NCBI GenBank assembly: GCA_030583925.1
Contig: CP129482.1
Coordinates: forward strand, 868,001 to 932,000
Direction of reading: 5' to 3'
Length of the DNA stretch: 64,000 bases
Source of the DNA: Anaerolineales bacterium
GTDB taxonomy: Bacteria; Chloroflexota; Anaerolineae; Anaerolineales; Villigracilaceae
The translations under genes and the position numbers were made by a program. This document shows positions 7,685-15,680 of this stretch, in pieces (the first letter of the stretch is position 1; every line of letters starts with the position of its first letter). The notes below the pieces were generated by a model, which saw only the letters and a program-made list of their open reading frames with translations, had not been told where the DNA came from and searched no databases.

Positions 7685-8578
7685 TTACTTATTCCCCGCC
7701 AACTTCTGCAACTTGATGAACAACTCGCGCCATTGGATCTTCGACACGCCAAGTTTTTGGCGGATCTTGTCCGGTTCTTCGCCGGCGCGGTAATCGTTGA
7801 GGGCGCATGTCCAGCGGCACATGTCGAAGGAGAGGTGTTTGGTGAGTCCCGTCTCGTTGCTGATGTCTTCGAGCAGATATTCCAATCGCCGCGGCGACCA
7901 CGGGAAGAGTTTATCTTTGGGTTGGTATTGGGCGGCGTATTCCTCGTAGGCGGGAATCCAATCGCTAGGGAGAACCAGCTTCCTTTCCTTGTAACGATTC
8001 GTCGGCGCCGCGTACTTGATGAAGACTTGGGGTCCGTTGGGCGAATCCAGTTCGAGATGCTCGAGTTTGATTCCGAGCGTCTCGCTCTTTTTGATTCCCG
8101 TTGATAGCAACAAGTAAACCAGCGCGTACGGACGCGCGTCCGCTTTGTCCGCGCGGCGGTGACGGTCCGCGGCGAGGAGGACTTCGTCGTATTCTTTGGG
8201 GGTCAACACAGTGGGGATGGGGCTGATAGCGGAGCGCTGCGCGACCTTTTCGGCGGGGTCAACGACGAGGGCGCCGAACTTGTGCAACCAGCGAAACAGC
8301 GACTTGGTGGCGGTGATGCGCCTCGCCAACGTTTTGGGACTGCACGGCACGTCACGCTCTTTTTCCATCCACTCGAAATAGCGGTTGAGGTCTTTGGTGG
8401 TGACTTTGCCGAGGGTCACATCTTCGGGCAGGAACGTAGTGAGCAGGCGCACGTCCGAGAGGAAGGCTTTGACCGTGTTCGGCGAGCGTCCCTGGTCGGC
8501 GAGATACCTCTCCCACGATTGGATCGCCGAAGCAAGCCGCGTGTTTTGGTTCAAATGTGAAGTGAGTTTCTCAGGCAT
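7685..8578 (-). CDS. Tyrosine-recombinase-like protein lacking catalytic residues
   Basis: 297 residues with an excellent ribosome site (AGAGGAGATGTC before ATG). The N-terminal half is a SAM-like core-binding domain (WERYLADQGRSPNTVKAFLSDV; LARRITATKSLFRWL). The C-terminal half has the shape of the XerC/XerD catalytic domain, but key positions differ. The first Arg (usual TGLRxSE) is Lys in TGIKKSE. The HxLRH box reads DMCRW, keeping only the Arg. The LGH box reads LGVS. The nucleophilic Tyr position is Phe (RELFIKL). It should bind DNA but is not expected to cut it; a structural or regulatory role is inferred. It is unlikely to be the integrase of the element at 1-3500. Confidence 0.8.
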   Translation of the reverse strand: MPEKLTSHLNQNTRLASAIQSWERYLADQGRSPNTVKAFLSDVRLLTTFLPEDVTLGKVTTKDLNRYFEWMEKERDVPCSPKTLARRITATKSLFRWLHKFGALVVDPAEKVAQRSAISPIPTVLTPKEYDEVLLAADRHRRADKADARPYALVYLLLSTGIKKSETLGIKLEHLELDSPNGPQVFIKYAAPTNRYKERKLVLPSDWIPAYEEYAAQYQPKDKLFPWSPRRLEYLLEDISNETGLTKHLSFDMCRWTCALNDYRAGEEPDKIRQKLGVSKIQWRELFIKLQKLAGNK

Positions 8579-8635
8579 GACATCTCCTCTTCTTCGTGTA
8601 GTTTAGCCGGAATGGGAGGAGGTGTCAACGGGAGT

Positions 8636-8664
8636 TTGATAATTCATTGGGCTTGCTATAAAAT
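8636..8664 (+). promoter_or_regulatory. Candidate promoter for yciH
   Basis: TTGATA (8636-8641) and TAAAAT (8659-8664) are 17 bp apart, 12 bp upstream of the yciH start. The short leader implies a near-leaderless or very short 5' UTR transcript; no strong ribosome site is seen. Confidence 0.5.
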
Positions 8665-8675
8665 CAGAATCAATT

Positions 8676-9020
8676 ATGTCAAACAATAAAACCGTCTGGT
8701 CTTCCGAGCAAGGCGATTTGAGGAAAACTCCCTCAGCCCAACCCTCTCCGACACGGAGAGGGGAGTCAGTGTCACCTCACCAGCAAACCGTCTACCTCCA
8801 TCGTGAGTCGGCGGGGAGGGGCGGCAAGGCAGTGACGCTGGTGAAGAACCTCTCGCTTTCGGCGGAGGATATGAAATTATTGGCGAAGAAGTTGAAGCAG
8901 GAATGCGGCACGGGCGGGACGATCAAGGATGGCGTGATCGAAATCCAAGGCAAGCATCGCGAGAAAATTGCGGCGTTGTTATCGAGGTTGGGGTACAAGG
9001 TTAAGATCGCGGGAGGGTAA
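8676..9020 (+). CDS. yciH: SUI1/eIF1-like translation factor (YciH family)
   Basis: 114 residues. The N-terminus (MSNNKTVWSSEQGDLRK) and the C-terminal SUI1 domain (RGGKAVTLV, CGTGGTIKDGVIEIQGKHREKIAALLSRLGYKVK) are typical of bacterial YciH proteins, relatives of eIF1 that can discriminate start sites. The linker between them carries SPTRRGES, translated from a CCCTCTCC/GGAGAGGG palindrome (8742-8763) inserted in frame. It is divergent from the recombinase-like gene and upstream of the tRNA/tuf block. Confidence 0.88.
   Translation: MSNNKTVWSSEQGDLRKTPSAQPSPTRRGESVSPHQQTVYLHRESAGRGGKAVTLVKNLSLSAEDMKLLAKKLKQECGTGGTIKDGVIEIQGKHREKIAALLSRLGYKVKIAGG
8742..8763. repeat. CCTCTCCC/GGGAGAGG repeat inside yciH
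   Basis: CCTCTCCG-ACA-CGGAGAGG forms an 8-bp stem inside the yciH linker, in frame. The same family occurs at 30801-30826, 42299-42331, 43228-43254, 48851-48883 and 61959-61979. Confidence 0.7.
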
Positions 9021-9060
9021 ACTGAACAAGTGACAAATTAAGTGCGTAAGCCGCAGATAA

Positions 9061-9081
9061 CACAGAGTTTTTCTCTGTGGC
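9061..9081. repeat. CACAGAG/CTCTGTGGC repeat, short copy
   Basis: CACAGAG (9061-9067) and CTCTGTG (9073-9079) form a compact hairpin downstream of yciH, and may weakly terminate it. It belongs to the family at 4986-5044 and 5520-5579. Confidence 0.6.
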
Positions 9082-9132
9082 TAAGAAGGTTGCTTATCCC
9101 CCTTTTCGACATTCCTTTTAACCGAATTTTTC

Positions 9133-9161
9133 TTGACGCGCTTCACAAACCCTGCTACACT
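9133..9161 (+). promoter_or_regulatory. Upstream promoter of the tRNA-tuf block
   Basis: TTGACG (9133-9138) and TACACT (9156-9161) with a 17-bp spacer, after an AT-rich stretch (UP-element-like). It is one of two tandem promoters ahead of tRNA-Thr. Confidence 0.65.
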
Positions 9162-9196
9162 TGCGTCCTGCTCCCTTTGTGCCGGGAGCAATTTAA

Positions 9197-9226
9197 TTGT
9201 CAGTTTTGGAGCGGCTTTGGTATAAT
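9197..9226 (+). promoter_or_regulatory. Proximal promoter of the tRNA-tuf block
   Basis: TTGTCA (9197-9202) and a perfect TATAAT (9221-9226) with an 18-bp spacer. The start of transcription would lie about 40 nt before tRNA-Thr. Confidence 0.7.
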
Positions 9227-9273
9227 CTTTGTGCTTAAATGCGCGAGGCGCCGCTTTATAGCGCGAAGTGTGT

Positions 9274-9346
9274 GCCGACGTAGCTCAATCGGCAGAGCAC
9301 CCGCCTTGTAAGCGGGCGGTTACGAGTTCAAGTCTCGTCGTCGGCT
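9274..9346 (+). tRNA. tRNA-Thr (anticodon TGT)
   Basis: A 73-nt cloverleaf: acceptor GCCGACG/CGTCGGC, anticodon arm CCCGC-CTTGTAA-GCGGG, T-arm ACGAG-TTCAAGT-CTCGT. The CCA end is not encoded. First of three tRNAs before tuf. Confidence 0.95.
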
Positions 9347-9400
9347 TAACAACTCCATCGTTGATTTCGTTGGACGCACGAGTCAACATATATTTTCTGC

Positions 9401-9483
9401 GGGCGGTTACCCAAGTGGCCAAAGGGGACTGACTGTAAATCAGTTGTCGAACGACTTCGGAGGTTCGAATCCTTCACCGCCCA
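9401..9483 (+). tRNA. tRNA-Tyr (anticodon GTA)
   Basis: An 83-nt class II cloverleaf: acceptor GGGCGGT/ACCGCCC, anticodon arm ACTGA-CTGTAAA-TCAGT, a long variable arm and T-arm GGAGG-TTCGAAT-CCTTC. The CCA end is not encoded. Confidence 0.95.
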
Positions 9484-9513
9484 CTCACCGAGGCGTTCTC
9501 GGCGGCAAGTTCC

Positions 9514-9586
9514 GCCCACATAGCTCAGTCGGTAGAGCACACCCTTGGTAAGGGTGAGGTCACGAGTTCAAGTCTCGTTGTGGGCT
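9514..9586 (+). tRNA. tRNA-Thr (anticodon GGT)
   Basis: A 73-nt cloverleaf: acceptor GCCCACA/TGTGGGC, anticodon arm CACCC-TTGGTAA-GGGTG, T-arm ACGAG-TTCAAGT-CTCGT. It ends 40 bp before tuf and is probably cut out of the tuf transcript. Confidence 0.95.
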
Positions 9587-9625
9587 CAATTGCTGATCAA
9601 GTTTTATTAATAGAAGGAGACTCAT

Positions 9626-10825
<1,200 letters not shown>

Positions 10826-10845
10826 GAGAAAGTTGGTACGGTAAC

Positions 10846-11016
10846 ATGGCTTCCAAGAAGAAAGATGTTCGCCCGGTGATCACGCTCCAATGCAGTGATT
10901 GCAAGGAGCGAAATTACACCACCGAGAAGAATCGCCGCAACGATCCGAATCGGCTCGAGTTCAGCAAGTTCTGCCCGCGCTGCAGGAAACACACTCTGCA
11001 CCGTGAAACGAAATAA
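10846..11016 (+). CDS. rpmG: 50S ribosomal protein L33
   Basis: A short 56-residue gene 20 bp after tuf. The sequence begins [20 protein letters not shown] and carries four zinc-ribbon cysteines at 16, 19, 43 and 46 (CSDC and CPRC), then KHTLHRETK at the end, all typical of L33 of the zinc-binding type. It lies within the large ribosomal subunit near the E site. Confidence 0.93.
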   Translation: MASKKKDVRPVITLQCSDCKERNYTTEKNRRNDPNRLEFSKFCPRCRKHTLHRETK

Positions 11017-11019
11017 TCG

Positions 11020-11048
11020 GTAGGGGCGCGTCTCAGACCCGCCCCTAC
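11020..11048. repeat. GTAGGGGCG/CGCCCCTAC palindromic repeat
   Basis: GTAGGGGCG (11020-11028) and CGCCCCTAC (11040-11048) face each other over an 11-bp loop between rpmG and tRNA-Trp. Relatives: 29493-29539, 41489-41514, 41591-41619 (in fmt), 43978-44030 (in glpK) and 62159-62186 (in the helicase-associated gene). Confidence 0.85.
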
Positions 11049-11055
11049 AAACCGA

Positions 11056-11128
11056 AGGCCAGTAGCTCAATTGGTAGAGCACTCGTCTCCAAAACGAGCG
11101 GTTGTGGGTTCAAGTCCTGCCTGGCCTG
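11056..11128 (+). tRNA. tRNA-Trp (anticodon CCA)
   Basis: A 73-nt cloverleaf: acceptor AGGCCAG/CTGGCCT, anticodon arm CTCGT-CTCCAAA-ACGAG, T-arm GTGGG-TTCAAGT-CCTGC, discriminator G. It sits between rpmG and secE, the usual place. Confidence 0.95.
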
Positions 11129-11140
11129 CCTGAAACAAAG

Positions 11141-11170
11141 AACGCCGCTGTGAGTAGGGCGGCGTTTTAG
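11141..11170 (+). terminator. Hairpin terminator after tRNA-Trp
   Basis: AACGCCGC (11141-11148) pairs with GCGGCGTT (11159-11166), followed by TTTTAG. It may partly separate the tuf/tRNA transcript from secE-nusG. Confidence 0.6.
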
Positions 11171-11195
11171 CCGTAAACAATGAAGGAGCAATACC

Positions 11196-11414
11196 TTGGC
11201 AGACAGGAAAGCGAAAGCAAGTAAAGGAAACCCATTCACAGCGTTCTTCCGCGAAACCGCCGGAGAACTCCGCAAAGTTTCGTGGCCCACGTGGCCAGAA
11301 GTCTGGCAGTTGACGCTGATCGTTTTGGTTGTGATGGTCGTGATGGGCGTGATCCTCGGTCTCACCGACGGCGGCGCCCGCGAGTTGCTGAATCTAATTT
11401 TGGGTATTCAATAA
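11196..11414 (+). CDS. secE: Preprotein translocase subunit SecE
   Basis: 72 residues starting with TTG at 11196 (AAGGAG 8 nt upstream). The single-helix SecE pattern is clear: the amphipathic stretch FFRETAGELRKVSWPTWPEV, then one membrane helix (LTLIVLVVMVVMGVILGL). It clamps SecY in the protein-conducting channel. It is followed 19 bp later by nusG. Confidence 0.93.
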   Translation: MADRKAKASKGNPFTAFFRETAGELRKVSWPTWPEVWQLTLIVLVVMVVMGVILGLTDGGARELLNLILGIQ

Positions 11415-11433
11415 GAACGGAGTTTGAGGTCGA

Positions 11434-12204
11434 ATGTCGTTGCAGGAAGAATTCGAACGCGAGCCAGTGGAATCAACCGAAGAAATAACTTCGGAAGAAT
11501 CTCCATTGATGGTGTCGGACGCTCCGCAAGAAGTGAGCGACTCCGAACCGATTCGCGTACCTACCGACGAACCCTCAGCGGATGAATCTCAGGATTCGGA
11601 AGCGGAGGAACAAACCCCGCCTCCCGCGTCGGGTGAACCTGCCTCCCCCTCGGAAGAATCATCGCATCTTGGAGAGGTGGAAGGGCCGGCGTGGTATGTG
11701 ATCCATTGTTATTCGGGTTACGAGAACAAAGTGCGCCACAACCTCGAGCAACGCATCGAGACGATGGGCATGAAAGACAGGATCTTCGATGTGGTCATCC
11801 CGACACAAGAGGAGATCGAAGTCAAAGACGGCAAGCGCCGCACCGTGGAGCGACACATCTTCCCCGGCTACGTGCTGGTGAATTTGTTGTTGAGCGAAGA
11901 ATCGTGGTATGTGGTACGAAACACTCCGGGCGTGACCGGCTTCGTCGGCATGGGCAACAACCCAACGCCCCTGCGACCGGAAGAAGTTTCGCAGATCATC
12001 AAACGCATGGAAGCTGAAGCGCCGATGGTCAAAGTCTCGTTCAAGGTTGGCGAGCGCGTGCGTATCATTGACGGTCCGTTCAACGATTTCCGCGGTAACG
12101 TTTCCGAGATTGATGTGGAGCGTACCAAGGTCCGCGTGATGGTCAACTTCTTCGGGCGCGAAACGCCGGTGGAGTTGGACTTTTTGCAGGTCGAAAAGGC
12201 GTAG
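11434..12204 (+). CDS. nusG: Transcription termination/antitermination factor NusG with a long acidic N-terminal extension
   Basis: 256 residues. The NGN domain begins near residue 86 (AWYVIHCYSGYENKV) and includes HIFPGYVLV and VRNTPGVTGFVG; the KOW domain follows (FKVGERVRIIDGPFNDFRGNV). The protein links RNA polymerase to the ribosome or Rho. Odd: the first 85 residues are an acidic, Ser/Glu/Pro-rich disordered tail with almost no positive charge. The usual NusG of about 180 residues starts at the NGN domain. I keep the long start because ATG 11434 follows secE closely and the acidic bias shows the tail is translated. Confidence 0.93.
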   Translation: MSLQEEFEREPVESTEEITSEESPLMVSDAPQEVSDSEPIRVPTDEPSADESQDSEAEEQTPPPASGEPASPSEESSHLGEVEGPAWYVIHCYSGYENKVRHNLEQRIETMGMKDRIFDVVIPTQEEIEVKDGKRRTVERHIFPGYVLVNLLLSEESWYVVRNTPGVTGFVGMGNNPTPLRPEEVSQIIKRMEAEAPMVKVSFKVGERVRIIDGPFNDFRGNVSEIDVERTKVRVMVNFFGRETPVELDFLQVEKA

Positions 12205-12232
12205 GCTGAGAAAAAACTATCTAGGCAGAAAC

Positions 12233-12276
12233 AGGCTGACCGTCGGAAAAGAAACGTGCATCCCCGTCGTCAGCCT
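12233..12276 (+). promoter_or_regulatory. Hairpin in the rplK leader
   Basis: AGGCTGAC (12233-12240) pairs with GTCAGCCT (12269-12276) in the 131-bp gap between nusG and rplK. With no T-tract it is not a terminator. It could be part of an L1/L11 autoregulatory leader or an RNA-processing site; this is inference. Confidence 0.4.
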
Positions 12277-12335
12277 GATGCAGTGGGAGGGCGTCCCGCA
12301 CAAGAAATCGCCCGCTAAAACCACAAGGAGTAGAA

Positions 12336-12761
12336 ATGGCAAAGAAGTTTAAGGCAATCGTTCGTCTCCAGCTTGAGGCTGGAAAAGCCAACCCGGCGCC
12401 CCCGGTGGGTCCGGCGTTGGCGGGTCATGGCATCAACATCATGGCTTTTTGTAAGGAGTACAACGCGCGCACGTCGAACAAGCCGGGCGAAGTGCTTCCG
12501 GCGGAGATCACGGTGTATACCGATGGGTCGTTCACGTTCGTGTTGAAGACCTCGCCGGCGGCAGTGATGCTTCGCAAAGCCGCGAAGGTGGAAAAAGGCT
12601 CCGGCGTGCCGAACAAAGATAAGGTCGGCAAAGTGTCGCGTGCGCAGATCAAGGAAATCGCGGAAGCCAAGATGAAAGACTTGAACGCGATCGACCTCGA
12701 AGGCGCGATGAAACAGATCGAAGGCACCGCCCGTTCGATGGGCATTACGGTGACCGATTAA
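12336..12761 (+). CDS. rplK: 50S ribosomal protein L11
   Basis: 141 residues, ACAAGGAG before the ATG. Family landmarks: [35 protein letters not shown] at the N-terminus and GTARSMGI at the C-terminal RNA-binding end. It binds the GTPase-associated centre of 23S rRNA. Confidence 0.97.
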   Translation: MAKKFKAIVRLQLEAGKANPAPPVGPALAGHGINIMAFCKEYNARTSNKPGEVLPAEITVYTDGSFTFVLKTSPAAVMLRKAAKVEKGSGVPNKDKVGKVSRAQIKEIAEAKMKDLNAIDLEGAMKQIEGTARSMGITVTD

Positions 12762-12781
12762 TTTTGTGGGAGAGTTGTTTT

Positions 12782-12878
12782 AGTCAATTGGTCGGATGGT
12801 CTGTTAGTCGGATAGTCGGCGGTCATGTGATGATCGGGAGACTAAGCGACTACGAGACTAAAAGACTACGAGACTAAC
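12782..12878. repeat. AGTCGG / GACTACGAGACTA repeat between rplK and rplA
   Basis: The left part repeats GGTCGGATGGTC and AGTCGGATAGTCGG; the right part has GACTACGAGACTA twice (12848-12860 and 12864-12876). The halves are roughly inverted copies. Similar units are inserted in lysA at 4494-4532. It separates rplK from rplA, which are normally adjacent. Confidence 0.65.
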
Positions 12879-12904
12879 AACCCGCTTGCACCACGGAGGA
12901 ACAC

Positions 12905-13627
12905 ATGGCTACAAAACACGGAAAGAAATATAAAGCCGCTTTGGCTAAGGTGGATTTGGACAAGGAATATTCCGTTCGCGACGCGGTTGCGCTTGCGAAG
13001 GAAACCACCATCACGAAGTTCGATTCGACCGTTGAAGTGCACATCCGCACCGGGCTCGATCCGCGTCAATCGGATCAGCAAGTGCGCGATGTGGTCGTTC
13101 TGCCGCATGGACTTGGCAAGACGGTGCGCGTGCTGGTCTTCGCTCAAGGCGAAGGCGCGGCATCGGCGCGTGCTTCAGGCGCGGATCTCGTCGCCGACGA
13201 TGATGAAACCTTGAAGAAGATCGAAGGCGGCATGTTGGATTTCGACGTCGCCATCGCGACGCCGGATGCAATGGGTAAGGTCGGTCGTCTCGGACGTGTG
13301 CTTGGTCCGCGCGGCTTGATGCCGAACCCCAAGGCTGGGACGGTCGTCAACGCCGACGATCTGCCTCGCGCGATCAAGGAAGCGAAGGCGGGGCGCGTCG
13401 AGTTCCGCCTCGACAAGACTTCCAACATTCATGTTTCAGTTGGCAAGGCGTCTTTTTCGGCTGATCAATTGTTCGAGAACTTTTCCGCGCTGATGGACGC
13501 GATCCATAAGGCTCGCCCGGCTGGCGCGAAAGGCGATTACATCAAGCGCATCACATTGACCACGACGATGGGTCCTGGCATTAAAGTCAACGCCGGCGAA
13601 ACCCAAAAACTCGAGGGAACCGGGTAA
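12905..13627 (+). CDS. rplA: 50S ribosomal protein L1
   Basis: 240 residues, GGAGGA before the ATG. It shows [21 protein letters not shown] at the N-terminus, [35 protein letters not shown] and the terminal [12 protein letters not shown]1 forms the mobile L1 stalk and can repress its own mRNA. Confidence 0.97.
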   Translation: MATKHGKKYKAALAKVDLDKEYSVRDAVALAKETTITKFDSTVEVHIRTGLDPRQSDQQVRDVVVLPHGLGKTVRVLVFAQGEGAASARASGADLVADDDETLKKIEGGMLDFDVAIATPDAMGKVGRLGRVLGPRGLMPNPKAGTVVNADDLPRAIKEAKAGRVEFRLDKTSNIHVSVGKASFSADQLFENFSALMDAIHKARPAGAKGDYIKRITLTTTMGPGIKVNAGETQKLEGTG

Positions 13628-13843
13628 AATAGAGCCCGATAAACCTAATAAGCCACTTCGCCAATGACGGCGGGTGTGGCGCTCTGGTTTCGATACGCCC
13701 TTCGGGCCACTCAACCAGTAGGCGTCACTTAATTTCCTGCTCAGGTGAAGACGAAATGCAATCATCCCCGCCTCCATGGGGTTTGCTGAAGTCTTTGCCG
13801 TGCGTGTGGCAAAGACTTTTTATTGAAAGGAGGTGAGTATCTC
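13628..13843 (+). promoter_or_regulatory. Ribosomal protein L10-type leader
   Basis: The 216-nt non-coding leader of rplJ-rplL contains a CCTGCTCAGGTGAAGACGAAATGC segment and CCCCGCCTCC, like the L10-(L12) binding leader of bacteria, and ends in an attenuator hairpin at 13790-13824 directly before the rplJ ribosome site. A family F repeat (TTTCGATACGCCC...GGGCCACTCAACC, about 13687-13718) is inserted in its upstream part. A covariance-model search would settle the identity. Confidence 0.6.
13790..13824 (+). terminator. Attenuator hairpin before rplJ
   Basis: AGTCTTTGCC (13790-13799) pairs with GGCAAAGACT (13808-13817) over an 8-nt loop and is followed by a T-tract. It stands just upstream of AAAGGAGG, the place of the L10 leader terminator. 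Confidence 0.8.
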
Positions 13844-14383
13844 TTGGCAGTATCAAAAGAACGTAAACAGGAAGTGCTGGCGACCTATGATGAGTGGTTG
13901 AAGAAAAGCCAGTCCGTGATCCTTGTGGAATATACCGGCGCGAAGATGAAAGACCTCGACGGTATCCGCGCGAAAGTCCGCGAGTCGGGCGGCGAATTCC
14001 ATGTGTTGAAAAACACGCTGGCGCGGCGCGCGTTTGCCGCGAATGGTATGGATTTCCCCAAGGAATTCCTCTTGAAGAGCACGGCGGTATCGTTTGCCTT
14101 CAGCGACCCGGCATCCACGGCAAAAGCCCTGACCGACGCGATGAAAGGCAAAGATTTCATCAAGGTCAAAGGCGGATTCATGACCGGGCAGGTGTTGAAC
14201 GCCGCTCAAGTCAAAGCCCTGTCGGATATGCCGCCGTTGCCTGTTGTCCGCGCTCAATTGTTGGGTGTGTTGCAGGCTCCTGCCGGCAAACTGGTCCGCA
14301 CGATCGCCGAGCCCGCACGCGGGTTGGCGGCGGTGATCAAGGCTTTCTCTGAGAAGGCGAACACCGCGAACGCCGCGGCGTAA
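13844..14383 (+). CDS. rplJ: 50S ribosomal protein L10
   Basis: 179 residues from the TTG at 13844. A TTG seven codons earlier would place the AAAGGAGGTGAG ribosome site inside the gene, so 13844, 10 nt after GGAGG, is preferred. Family features: VILVEYTGAKMKDLDGIRAKVRESGGEFHVLKNTLARRA, then a C-terminal helix ending AVIKAFSEKANTANAAA that binds L7/L12 dimers. It builds the base of the L12 stalk. Confidence 0.95.
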   Translation: MAVSKERKQEVLATYDEWLKKSQSVILVEYTGAKMKDLDGIRAKVRESGGEFHVLKNTLARRAFAANGMDFPKEFLLKSTAVSFAFSDPASTAKALTDAMKGKDFIKVKGGFMTGQVLNAAQVKALSDMPPLPVVRAQLLGVLQAPAGKLVRTIAEPARGLAAVIKAFSEKANTANAAA

Positions 14384-14442
14384 TCGGCTCGAATATTACG
14401 CACTAAATCAAAAATCATTCTGCAAGTTAGGAGTATCAAACA

Positions 14443-14829
14443 ATGTCCGACAAGCTCGAAAAACTCGTGGAGGAACTCTCCACCCTGTCCGTCCTTGAGG
14501 CGGCTGATCTCGTGAAGAAATTGGAAGAGAAGTGGGGCGTCTCTGCCGCGGCTCCGGTGGCTGTAGCCGCTGTGGCTGGAGGCGGCGCTGCCGCGGCTGG
14601 CGAACCCGTCGAAGAGAAGACCGAATTCGATGTGGTGATCAAAGACGCTGGCGCGAAGAAGATCGACGTGATCAAAGTCATCCGTCAATTGACCAACCTC
14701 GGTCTCGGCGAAGCCAAGACCATGGCGGAAACCGCCGGTTCGAAAGTGCTTTCCGGCGTGGGCAAGGATGCCGCCAACGAAGCCAAGAAGAAACTCGAAG
14801 AAGCCGGCGCGTCCGTCGGGCTCGAATAG
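14443..14829 (+). CDS. rplL: 50S ribosomal protein L7/L12
   Basis: 128 residues. The N-terminal dimerisation domain ([29 protein letters not shown]), an Ala/Gly-rich hinge and the C-terminal factor-binding domain ([35 protein letters not shown]) are complete. Gap of 59 bp from rplJ with TTAGGAG before the ATG. Confidence 0.97.
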   Translation: MSDKLEKLVEELSTLSVLEAADLVKKLEEKWGVSAAAPVAVAAVAGGGAAAAGEPVEEKTEFDVVIKDAGAKKIDVIKVIRQLTNLGLGEAKTMAETAGSKVLSGVGKDAANEAKKKLEEAGASVGLE

Positions 14830-14844
14830 TTTTTTCGGAAATAA

Positions 14845-14874
14845 AAAAAGACGGCTCGTACGAGCCGTCTTTTT
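14845..14874. terminator. Bidirectional terminator between rplL and lexA
   Basis: A perfect 22-bp palindrome (14849-14870, AGACGGCTCGT/ACGAGCCGTCT) with A-tract on one side and T-tract on the other, so it serves both convergent genes. Confidence 0.92.
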
Positions 14875-14889
14875 GATTCGGTTTCGGTT

Positions 14890-15576
14890 TTACGCCGCCA
14901 GCGGTCTGTCCATTTTGCGGATGACCATGACAACCTTGCCTTTGATCTCCAGCGGTTCCGACTTTTTGACGAAGATGGGCTTCATCGTCGGGTTGGCGGG
15001 TTGAAGGCGGAAACGGTCCTTTTCTTTGAAGAAGTATTTCAGAGTCGCTTCGTTATCACGGGGAAGCCAGACCGCCACCATTTCGCCGTTGCGCGCCTCG
15101 GAGGCAGGTTTCATCACCACGATATCGCCGTTGTTGATCATGGCATCGATCATGGAATCTCCCTTCACTTCGAGGGCGAAGAGGTTATCGCCTTTTTCTT
15201 TGGAGGGGAGGAGACTGCGGGCGATGTCCACCGCGTTGGCTTCGTTGTCGCTCAGGTAGCTGACGTTTGGATCAAGCTCGGGGAGAGGGATACCAGCCGC
15301 AATCGGTCCAAGAATCGGAACCCGCAGGGTATCCGGTGAGGCGTTGGGTCCCGAGACGCGTACGCCGCGCGAAATCTTGCGGTCGCGTTCGATCTTTCCC
15401 ATTTTCTCGAGTTGGTCGAGATAGTAATTCACAACCGATGTGGATGTGATGCCCGTCTTTTCGCCGATCTCACGGATGGAAGGCGGGTAGCGGTTTTCAC
15501 GCTGATACATCGCAAGAAAATCGAGAATTTTCTGGTGGCGTTCGCCTAATCCTTTGCTTTTTCGTACCATCATCAT
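14890..15576 (-). CDS. lexA: SOS-response repressor LexA
   Basis: 228 residues from ATG 15576, chosen because GGAGG stands 5 nt upstream and the frame further upstream reads through the operator and into corA. The N-terminal winged-helix domain covers about residues 1-70 (YPPSIREIGEKTGITSTSVVNYYLDQL). The cleavage site is Ala94-Gly95 in PIAAGIPL, and the S24 protease dyad is Ser141 (VKGDSMID) and Lys180 (EATLKYFF). RecA-stimulated self-cleavage derepresses the SOS genes. A GAAC-N4-GTTC operator lies 59 bp upstream. Confidence 0.95.
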   Translation of the reverse strand: MMMVRKSKGLGERHQKILDFLAMYQRENRYPPSIREIGEKTGITSTSVVNYYLDQLEKMGKIERDRKISRGVRVSGPNASPDTLRVPILGPIAAGIPLPELDPNVSYLSDNEANAVDIARSLLPSKEKGDNLFALEVKGDSMIDAMINNGDIVVMKPASEARNGEMVAVWLPRDNEATLKYFFKEKDRFRLQPANPTMKPIFVKKSEPLEIKGKVVMVIRKMDRPLAA

Positions 15577-15634
15577 AGCAACCTCCAGCCCGAATGCGGG
15601 CATTCTTCGCTCATTTGTGCTATGAATGATAACC

Positions 15635-15646
15635 GAACGCCTGTTC
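15635..15646. promoter_or_regulatory. LexA operator (SOS box)
   Basis: GAAC-GCCT-GTTC, inside CGAACGCCTGTTCT. This is the Gram-positive/Chloroflexota type SOS box. It lies between lexA and corA and implies autoregulation of lexA. Confidence 0.85.
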
Positions 15647-15680
15647 TGTGTCAAGCCCTGTTTTGTCGCGAGGTTACAGA

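Noticed and set aside
7685-8578. Integrase of the left-edge element
   Set aside because: It lies outside the attachment site, is divergent from the element and lacks the catalytic residues.
12782-12878. CRISPR-like direct repeats
   Set aside because: Only two 13-bp units with a 3-bp gap and no regular spacers; no cas genes in the window.
13823-13843. Upstream TTG start for rplJ
   Set aside because: It would place the strong AAAGGAGG ribosome site inside the coding sequence.
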